Below, piece after piece: positions 53,586 to 63,700 of a stretch of 64,000 nt of DNA (position 1 is the first letter of the stretch; each line of letters starts with the position of its first letter). Source of the DNA: Bacteroidales bacterium. Its GTDB lineage: Bacteria > Bacteroidota > Bacteroidia > Bacteroidales > UBA10428. Location of the stretch: contig DATGXG010000045.1 of assembly GCA_035299085.1 (NCBI GenBank), positions 124,001 through 188,000 on the forward strand, written 5' to 3'. Made by a program: the position numbers and the translations under genes. The notes below the pieces were generated by a model. That model was not told the DNA's origin. It saw only the letters and a program-made list of their open reading frames with translations, and did no database searches.

Positions 53586-53701
53586 CCCCGGACTTCAGGC
53601 CGGGTAGCCAATAATTGATCCCCAACTCCCAAACCAGGCCTTAAGGCCTGGTTTGTGTTTGTAAAGAGGTGACATACCAAACCCCGGCCTGAAGTCCGGG
53701 G
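53586..53701. repeat. Nested perfect palindromes with a 24-bp inner and 19-bp outer arms
   Basis: Outer arm CCCCGGACTTCAGGCCGGG (53586-53604) pairs perfectly with its complement at 53682-53700. Inside, AAACCAGGCCTT joined to AAGGCCTGGTTT (53631-53654) is a perfect 24-bp palindrome. The outer and inner units share the CAGGCC core. The element fills the gap between the small hypothetical gene and the porP-like gene. It can fold as a three-way RNA or cruciform and may end both transcripts. Confidence 0.85.
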
Positions 53702-53762
53702 CTATTGTCAAAGATCCGCCAGTCACCATCCGGGGGTATTAAAAGAAATCCACCAGGCTTTA

Positions 53763-54758
53763 TTAATAGGTATTCAACCACCTGTACCGTCGTGCCGTAT
53801 CACCGAATTTAATGGCCGCCATGATTTCATGTGACCCGTAGGTTTGCCGGCCAATAGGACTGAAATTATAATCAAAACCGTACCCGATAAAATAACGGTC
53901 AAAGCGGGCGCCGGCATAAATAACAAAGGCATTGTTTGTCCTGAAAGCCATTCCACCCCAATAATTATTCCTGTAATAAACTTTGGCATTAATGTCGAGC
54001 TGTGGCTTTGAAGCCGTAGGCATTTTCAGCAGCATTGAAGGCTCAATGGCGAAGTCACGATTTATGGAATAGTAATAACCTGCCAGTAGATTATAATTTC
54101 GCTTTATCCTGTAGGTGCTTCCGTTATCATCGCCAAAATGGATCGACGATTCAAACAATTGCATCACGGATACGCCTCCGTAAATTGTAGCTGATGTATA
54201 ATAAATACCAAAATTGGCATCCGGAATATAAAGAGTTCCTTTAAGTCCGTCAAGCAATGGATCAATATCCTCATCACCAAGATCAATTTTATCTTTATTC
54301 AGCTTGAACTGGTAAAACAGTCCTGAAAGTCCGAACGACAACTGGCCCTGGTCAATAGCAATATGGTATGCATAGGTGCCCTCAATACCCGTTCGGTCAA
54401 GAGGGCCATTGTGATCGTTAAAAACATGCGCTGCCCAGCCGACTCTTCCTGATCTCGAACTCAGCCTTCTCTTTCTCCTTACTGAGGCATTTTTTGAGAT
54501 AAAACTGTTTCGCAATAGCCGTGAATCAATGGTGATAGCGTGTGTTTTCGGCGTACCTTTAAAACCGACCCATTGTTCTCGCGCTACCAGGCTTATACTT
54601 GTGTAGCCGTCACTTCCGGCAGTAGCCGGATTCAACAAAAATTTATTGAACGTATACTGGCTGTAAACCGGTAATTGCTGTGCCCCTGCAAACCTTATAG
54701 GAACTATGAGGGAGAACAGCACAATTGTTTTCAGGTATCTGTTTAACATAGGCAGCAT
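53763..54758 (-). CDS. PorP/SprF family type IX secretion outer-membrane protein
   Basis: A 331-residue protein with a signal peptide (ends FAGAQ). QLPVYSQYTFNKFLLNPATAGSDGY is the family hallmark, followed by alternating beta-strands (REQWVGFKGTPKTHAITIDSRLL, GIGYGFDYNFSPIG). PorP/SprF proteins form outer-membrane beta-barrels that, together with the PorK/N machinery, deliver or anchor type B (CHU_C) substrates. It lies four bases after the giant CHU_C protein, the sprB-sprF arrangement known from Flavobacterium. The ATG at 54758 or the one three codons on (54749) may be used. Confidence 0.92.
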   Translation of the reverse strand: MLPMLNRYLKTIVLFSLIVPIRFAGAQQLPVYSQYTFNKFLLNPATAGSDGYTSISLVAREQWVGFKGTPKTHAITIDSRLLRNSFISKNASVRRKRRLSSRSGRVGWAAHVFNDHNGPLDRTGIEGTYAYHIAIDQGQLSFGLSGLFYQFKLNKDKIDLGDEDIDPLLDGLKGTLYIPDANFGIYYTSATIYGGVSVMQLFESSIHFGDDNGSTYRIKRNYNLLAGYYYSINRDFAIEPSMLLKMPTASKPQLDINAKVYYRNNYWGGMAFRTNNAFVIYAGARFDRYFIGYGFDYNFSPIGRQTYGSHEIMAAIKFGDTARRYRWLNTY

Positions 54759-54762
54759 TTTA

Positions 54763-57700
54763 CTATCTGATAATACTTACCGTACCGGTCAAAACTCCAT
54801 AGCCCGGCACTTTCAAATCAATAACATAATAATAGTTTTCGACAGGAAGATCCTTACCGTTAGGTCCTTTACCATCCCATTCTCTTCCTGAACCACCGTC
54901 GGACTGGTAAACTCTTCTTCCCCACCTGTCGAATACCTGTATATCCGCATCCGGGAACATGTTAATATTCTTAATTAACCATGTATCATGATGTCCATCG
55001 TCATTCGGAGTGAAAGCATTAGGAATGACAAGCAGATTTTCAGGTGAGCAATCTCTGATGGTAACCTGGTCAGTTCCTTCACATCCGTTGATATCGGTTA
55101 CAATAACGCTGACAACACCGGCTCCCTCATGTATTTCAACCGGATTACCGGTCTGGCCTGTTGACCATTCGTAGTTTTCAAAACCGCCTGCGTCCAGCAT
55201 CAGGGTGTTGCCTTCACATAAAACTGTGTCGGGACCCAGGTTTACAACGGGATTGTCATGCATTGTGACAATTACTGTGTCATACCCTTCGCACGCATAT
55301 TCGTCAATAACATGCAAAGTAATTGTGTCAGTTGCTGTGGCGGTAAATGCCGAACCGGTCGAATGGTCCTGCCATTCATAGGAGATGTAATCACCATCCG
55401 GTTCAAAAAGGTGAGTTTGCCCTGTACAGAGTGAAACATCGGCACCCATTGAAGGATCAGGCAGAGAAACCCTGATCAGGGTATCACTTACTTCACCTGA
55501 ACAACCCTCAGCAGAGATTTCAGTAATCTCGAGATGGTAAACTGCAGATGCTGCAGGCCAGTCAACTTCAATTGCAGCTGTATCTGAAATTGTTATATCA
55601 AGTTCCGGAATATACCAGTTATAAACTGAACCAGGCGTTTTATTTACATAGTATCCTGAATTTTCAGTTCCGGCACAAATCACATCAACATAACCATCTT
55701 CATAATCACCGGCATGTTGAGCCATAATAGGACCTGAAACCGGAACTGCGAATGCTCTTACAACCACACTGCTGTCCCATGTACCCAGGCAGACGGTAAC
55801 AGAATTATAAGCACGTGCCCAAACCTGTAGTGTTGAACCTTCAGGAATTGTTGTGCTATATGTATAAGGTACCGTCTGGTCTTTTGATATAACTGAACTT
55901 CCTCCGTCGATCGAAAACTCAACCTGGTCGCCGGTTGTCAATGCAAGAAAATCAACAGATCCTTCACCACAGCGGTTTTCTGAACTAATTGATACTGCAG
56001 GCGTTGACACTGAAATGTAATCAACCCTTGTTAACGTATCTGCCAAACCATTACTGATAATTAAAGTAACCGTTTTAAGTCCGGAGGTAAGGAAAGTAAC
56101 CTGGTGAGGTCCTGAACCTGTTGCACTGTCAGGCGAAGCGCCTTCACCGAATATCCACGTATAAGTAGTGAAAGCATTAACTCCGGTTGATGCATCTGTA
56201 AAGGTTATTGTTTGTCCCGGACAAACTACAGTATCATCTGCTGTGAAATCAGCTGTCAGATTACAACCCTGCAGTTCAATATCAAGGGAAACCGTATCTG
56301 CTTTACATCCGTTGCTATTAGTTTCAATAACCCTTATTGCGCCGCTGTTAATAGTAAAGTCCACCAGGATCGAATTGTTTTCGGGACCTGTTTCACCGGA
56401 TGTTATGACAGCGCCGGCCGGAACCATCCACTCATAGGATGAACCCGTTTTTAATAGAACACTGTAATTTTCACCCTTAGCGCTGCAAAGCGGCTGGCTT
56501 TCACCTGTAATTGCAGATGTCACCGGTATATCGGAGTATACTTTATGAGTTGCTGTAAGAGGACCACCGCAACCTTCGGCCACAACTGTAATGATTGAAG
56601 GACCTGTCCAATGATCGGTAAAAGTAACCGCACCGGTTTGAGAATCAATTGTATTTCCTTCAGTAACCGAAGCATTATCGAGGCTGTAGCTAATTGAATT
56701 GGAATAATCCGAATTGGCCGTAAAAATCACTGTTCCTGCACCTTCACAGCGTGATGAACTATCACCGGCAACAAATACAGGGATCATCACATTATGCAGA
56801 ATGGTAAGTTTAATTGTATCATCTGATGATGTCCAGCCTGAACAATCCGGACTGCCCGTCGGATCCACTTCAGCGGTAAACCATGTGGTCTGTGTGAGCG
56901 CCCCCGGATTTAATGTAGCGGCATTAGCTCCGGCTACAAGATTCCAGGTAGCTCCATTGTCTGTACTGGTTAACCACCTGTAGCTGTAGGTACCCGATGA
57001 CCCTGTGGGACTGATTGTCATGGCTGCAGGATCATAGCCTGTACATTGGGTGGCGCTGCTTTCGCCGGTAATATTGCCGACTAAAAGTGCCGGTTGTATC
57101 GTGATCTGTATGGTGTTGTCACTGGCTGTCCATCCTGAACAATCGGGACTTCCTGTCGGGTCCGCTTCTACCCTGAACCATGTGGTTTGGGTGACAGCAT
57201 CCGGATCATAGCCGGCTCCATTGGCGCCTGCAACCAGGTTCCACGTGCTTCCGCCATCCGTACTGGTTGACCAGCGATAGTTGTAAGTGCCGGATGCCCC
57301 TGTGGGAGTTATCGTCATTACTGCCGGGTTATATCCGGAGCACTGCGTTGAACTGCTTTCACCGGTTATACTACCCACTGCAAGAGCCGGTTGGATTGTA
57401 ATTTGTATTGTATTGCCACTGGCGGACCAGCCTGAACAATCCGGACTGCCCGTTGGATCCACTTCTGCGCTATACCAGGTGGTTTGTGTAATAGCAACCG
57501 GATTATAAGTAGCTGCATTGGCTCCTGCAACCAGGTTCCATGTGGTTCCATTGTCAACACTGGTATACCACCTGTAGCTGTAGGTGCCCGATGCGCCAGT
57601 CGGACTGATCGTCATTGCTGCCGGATCATAACCGGAACACTGCGAAGAGCTTGTTTCACCGGTGATGTTGCCAACGGTAAGAGCGTGTTGAATTGAAATT

Positions 57701-60700
57701 TGTATCATGTTGCCACTGACTGTCCATGTAGCACAATCAGGACTTCCTGTCGGATCCACTTCAACCCTGTACCATGTCGTTTGTGTGATGGCATCGGGAT
57801 TATAAATAGCTGTATTGGCTCCTGGTACAAGATTCCACGTTGTTCCATTGTCAGAACTGATTGACCACCTGTAGCTATATATGCCAGTTGCACCGCCGGG
57901 ACTTATCGTCATCGTTGCGGGATCATAACCGGAACACTGGGTAGCGCTCGTTTCACCAGTGATGTTGCCTACAGTGAGAGCCGGTTGAATTGTGATCTGG
58001 ATTGTGTTGTCGCTTACCGTCCAGCCTGTACAATCAGGACTGCCTGTTGGGTCTACTTCTGCCCTGTACCAAGTGGTTTGTGTAATCGCGCCGGGATTAT
58101 AGGTAGCTGCAGTAGCTCCTGCAACCAGGTTCCATGTTGTGCCATTGTCAGTACTGATTGACCACCTATAGCTGTAGGTACCGGATCCGCCTGTGGGACT
58201 CATTGTCATCGTAGCAGGGTCATAACCGGAACACTGCATAGAGCTTGTTTCACCGGTGATGTTGCCAACCGTTAAAGCTGTCTGAATGGTGATTTGAATG
58301 GTGTTGCTACTGACCGTCCAGCTTGCACAATCGGGACTGCCAGTTGGATCCACTTCAGCCCTGTACCATGTGGTTTGAGTAATAGCGCCCGGGTTATATG
58401 CAGCTGCATTGGCGCCTGCAACCAAATTCCAGGTTGTACCATTGTCAGTACTGGTTGACCACCTATAACTATATGTACCTGCACCGCCGGTAGGACTGAT
58501 TGTCATTGCTGCCGGATCATAACCGGAACACAGGGTGGCGCTTGTTTCACCGGTGATATTGCCAACGGTAAGAGCCGGTTGAATAATAATCTGTATAGTG
58601 TTTCCACTGACTGTCCATGCAGCACAATCAGGACTTCCTGTCGGATCCACTTCAGCCCTGTACCATGTGGTTTGAGTAATAGCGCCCGGATTATACGCAG
58701 CGGCATTGGCTCCTGCAACCAGGTTCCATGTGGTTCCATTGTCAACACTGGTCGACCACCTGTAGCTGTATGTGCCGGATGCGCCTGTGGGACTGATTGT
58801 CATCGCTGCCGGGTCATAACCGGAACACTGTGTGGCGCTCGTTTCACCGGTAATGTTACCCACTGTGAGAGCTGCCTGAATGGTGATTTGTATCGTATTG
58901 CCGCTGGCTGTCCATGTAGCACAATCCGGACTTCCTGTCGGATCAACCTCTGCTCTGTACCATGTCGTTTGTGTGATGGCTCCGGGATTGTAGGTTGTTG
59001 CATTCGCTCCAGCAACCAGGTTCCAGGTAGTTCCATTGTCAACACTGGTTGACCACCTATAATTATATGTTCCGGCACCGCCTGTGGGACTTATCGTCAT
59101 TGCTGCCGGATCATAACCGGAACACTGGGTGGCGCTCGTTTCGCCGGTGATGTTGCCCACTGTGAGAGCAGCCTGAATGGTGATTTGTATAGTGTTTCCA
59201 CTGACTGTCCATGTTGCACAATCCGGGCTTCCTGTCGGATCCACCTCTGCCCTGTACCATGTGGTTTGTGTAATAGCGCCCGGATTATAGGTAGCTGCAT
59301 TAGCTCCGGCAACAAGGTTCCATGTAGTTCCGTTGTTGGTGCTGGCTGACCACCTGTAGCTGTAGGTTCCTGTTGCGCCGGTAGGACTTATCGTCATCGC
59401 TGCCGGGTCATAACCGGAACACTGGGTAGCGCTCGTTTCACCGGTGATGTTGCCTACTGTGAGAGCAGCCTGAATGGTGATTTGTATAGTATTGCCACTG
59501 ACTGTCCATGTAGCACAATCCGGACTTCCTGTCGGATCAACCTCTGCTCTGTACCATGTCGTTTGTGTGATGGCACCGGGATTGTAGGTTGCTGCATTCG
59601 CTCCTGCAACCAGGTTCCAGGTAGTTCCATTGTCAACACTGGTTGACCACCTATAATTATATGTTCCGGCACCGCCTGTGGGACTGATCGTCATTGCTGC
59701 CGGATCATAACCTGAACACTGGGTGGCGCTTGTTTCACCGGTGATGTTGCCCACTGTAAGAGCCGCCTGAATGGTGATTTGAATAGTGTTTCCACTGACT
59801 GTCCAACTTGCACAATCAGGACTTCCTGTCGGATCAACCTCTACCCTGTACCATGTGGTTTGTGTAATAGCGCCCGAATTATAAGTAGCGGCATTGGCTC
59901 CCGCAACCAGGTTCCAGGTTGTACCATTGTCAATGCTGGTTGACCACCTATAATTATAAGTACCTGCACCACCGCTCGGACTTATCGTCATCGCTGCCGG
60001 GTCATAACCGGAACACTGCGTTGAACTGGTCTCTCCTGTGATATTACCTACAGAAAGGGGAACCGGTGATGCATTGATAATTGCGTTTCCTGAAGCAGGT
60101 GATATGCATCCCAATGAATTGGTGACAGTAAAGGTATATGTGTTACCAGCGGTAAGTCCTGTCAGGGTTGTTGTTGTTCCGCTACCGTTAAAGACCTGTC
60201 CGCCGGGTGATGCAGTGATTGTCCATGTGCCCGTTCCGGGAAGACCGCTCAATGCAACACTGCCTGTATTTACCATGCAGGTAGGTTGAGTTACAGAACC
60301 CACAACGGGTGCTGATACAGTACTCACTGAAACAGTTACAGCAAAACGGCCGGTTGATTCACACCCGGTAACCGTTTGGCTTGCATAATAAATGTATCCG
60401 TCAGTCAGTGCAGTCCCGGCAGTGAGAGGTGAGCCTCCAGTGGCTGCAGAATACCATAATATCCCTGTACCGGTAGCGGTAAGATCAGCAATTGTGGGAG
60501 CATCCGATGCGCAGAAATCCTGGGTGGGATCTCCTGAAGGAGCAACCGGATCCTCGGGATCTACAGTCACAGTTTGCGTCAATTGAGAACTGCAACCATT
60601 GTTATATGCCAGTACATTGAATAGCGTACTTGCCACAATCTCATCTGAAGGCAGGCCAATGTCACCACCCGTTCCTGCAACGGCTGAGCCAACATTTACG

Positions 60701-63700
60701 GCTCCTTCCCTTAGTTGATAATTAAAACCCGATTCGGAATTATGCACGGTGATAATCGCCGGGCTGTTATGACAAACCGAAACCGGCGCAGTTACTACAA
60801 GACTGGTAACTGGTTGAGGATCCACTACAACATTTATACTGTCTTTTCCTTTGACAGGTCCGTTAAATTCGGTAACAGCAACAGAGCCATTACCGGGAGT
60901 ATCCCATGTAACACTAATTGAATTGCCGGTTCCTGAGGCAGGTGAACCGCCAATAACCGACCATAAGTATGTGTGACCTGCAATCGAGGGCGTCGAATAG
61001 TTAACAATATTCCCTTCGCACTGATTCGGGTTATCAGGACTTATATCCGGCGACGGTGTACTGACAACAGTAATTGATTGAATATCCGAAGCTTTACAAC
61101 CATTAGAGCTTGTCTCGGTTACCTGAAGCTGGTACGTAGCCGGAAAAGCTCCGGGTGTAGTAATTGTAATATTAGTTGAAGACAAAGCGGGTGATGAAAT
61201 AGTTCCTCCCGATGCTCCACTCCAGCTCCATAAATAGGTACTTCCTCCATTGGCTGTTGTAAGGTAGTTCCTTACTTCACCGGCACCTACAGTGAAGGTT
61301 CCGCTTATATCCGGGAGAAATGTGGGCTTTACAGTTACATCCATGGAATTTCCCCATATAGTTCCCGGCTTTGTTGCATCTGAAACTGCGGTTAGCTGAA
61401 TTGTCTTCACACCGGGACCTCCCAACTCAGCTCCGGTTAATTGTATATCATAAGTGGAAGTGGTGATTTCTGATTGTGTATAAGGATTGCCGCCTGCTGT
61501 ATATGACAGGGTCCACTTCGGTGACCCAGTAAGTAAAACTCTCACGGTTACTACTTCACCATTGTTACAGATTTCAGCAGGGCTTACACTTACAATCTTT
61601 GCTGTTACACCGCTGATTCCCAGGGTGAAAACATAATTATCCGATGTCACCGCACTTGTAGTGGCTACAGTTCCTGCACTGAGATTACCACTTGCTGCAG
61701 CACCAACTTCCTCCCAACGGTTAGCAGGCGTGACCCATTGTGAAACCCTTGTTGAATTTACGGAGGCGATTTCACTGTTTGCATCCCACCTGAGCCGCAC
61801 ATTGGCACTGTTGGCCCCCGGCCTGGTTACAACCCAGTATTCATTGTCGCTTACCGATGTAAGTGGTGTAAAAAGACTTGTCCTGTCATACAAACTATTC
61901 GGATCATTATTCACATAGCGTGCTGCCCAATAAGTGGTCGCAGAAACATCGGACAAAAGTATATTACCATACCGGGTCGGCTTATCAGCTGAAGAATTGT
62001 AATTACCTACAGGAAAATTGAAGGACTGGCCGGCAAGAATCCTTTTTCTGAGAGGACCATCAACAAATGAGGCATCGCCTCCTCCTGTCACAACATTCAT
62101 CGCCGAACTTGCGAGAGTAAGCAAATTCACGTCTGTTGTAAGAATATTTCCATTCGTCAGGTATAGTCGGTTAGCTACCTGAACAGGAGAATTCAGCAAT
62201 AGATTCGCTGAATTGTTAATCTGCAGATTATAATAACTCTCTGTACCATTTGCAGTGATCTGCTGTTGAGTTGTACCTGAAAAAGAGACCAGACCGGTTC
62301 CGGGTACAAATCCATTCAGCCAGTTGTCCGTCCAGTTACCTTTTATCGTAATATTCTTATTGTATACATTATTCAGGAGCTGACTCTGGGTAATAAGCAT
62401 ATTGCCATTAACAACGATATTCATGCTCGACATATACTTTGAATAGATCCCGGTAAACTCCAGGTTCTGGTATTCCTTAATTATTGGTGAAATACTTGCC
62501 AGCGGAGAAATGGGATTGGAACCATTATATTCTATTGTACTGCCGGTAGTATTCATGAATGAAACATACTCACCACCCGGGAATACAAATTGTCCGGCAT
62601 CGGTGTTGCTCATAATAATCCGGCCGCTTCCTGAAACGTGACCAAAATTATGGCCGGTAGTTGTATTAAGATTTAGAATTCCGTTATTCTGAATGGAATA
62701 GGCAGACCGGTCAAGAGTTGAAACATTGATCCGGTGTCCGGATGCAATAATAACAGGATTTCCGTCAGGAGGCGCGGAGGCAGCGGGGCCGCCGTGTCCA
62801 ACCACAGACCATGATCCTGATGTATTCCAGTCAGCTCCGGTGGTCGTAATATTCGGTGCAAGATTGTAACTATAATAAACAGGTTTTGTAACGAAGTTGG
62901 GCGGTTCACCACATGTATATTCGCCATCTATATAATTCTGGTTCAGTGTAATTGTATTTGCGGTTGTGTTCATAACACCCGAACCATAATTCGTCCACGC
63001 ACCTCCGTAATACCTGGCTCCCACATAATTCGTCTCCGTTCCTGTTACATCTGCATCTCTGTAGTTATAAATATGTTGAACAGACGTCATACCTCCGAAC
63101 GCTGTACTGCTGACATTCCAATAGTATTGCAGTTCGTCGCTTAATGCATTCGTTACAGAAGGTATTCGGGAATTTACTGGTTTCAGTGTTATACTACCCG
63201 GTGAAGCAGAAGAAAAAGTAACCGTGTAACGCACCGGTGTATACTTACCGGCTACACCAACAGGGAATTCAAAAACAGCAGGTGAAACAGAAGGATAGTT
63301 TTTGCGGACGCCACCGTCGCTAAGCGCACCATTTGTAATAATCCAGTTGCGGTTTACCGTAATACCCGGCGTTCCCCCTATTGTAGCAGCAGAACCCAGC
63401 GTAAGAAGGTTATCGTCGATATAAAAGTATCCTGAAGTAAGGGTGAGTAAACCGTTAATGGTGACATTAGCTTTAAGCGTAACACCATTGGCAGCACCAT
63501 TCGTAATATTCACATTTCCGAATTGCCCGTTCCCGTCCCCTGAAATCACCTGGTTTGCCGATCCCTGGATATTCAGGCTTCCGGTTCCTGATGATGAATG
63601 TATACCATTATTAATAATGTTTCCTTGGGCCACTATATTCAATATGCCGGCATTGGTAAGGGTTCCGTTAAGAATCGCAAGTGAATCGGCAACTACCGGT

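Noticed and set aside
57287..59672. Several 60-157-residue reading frames opposite or out of frame to the giant protein
   Set aside because: They repeat with the same period as the coding repeats and have no independent family match, so they are shadows.
56797..60066. CRISPR-like regularity of the repeat block
   Set aside because: Units are 297 bp, coding and in frame, with no spacer variation; it is a tandem protein repeat.
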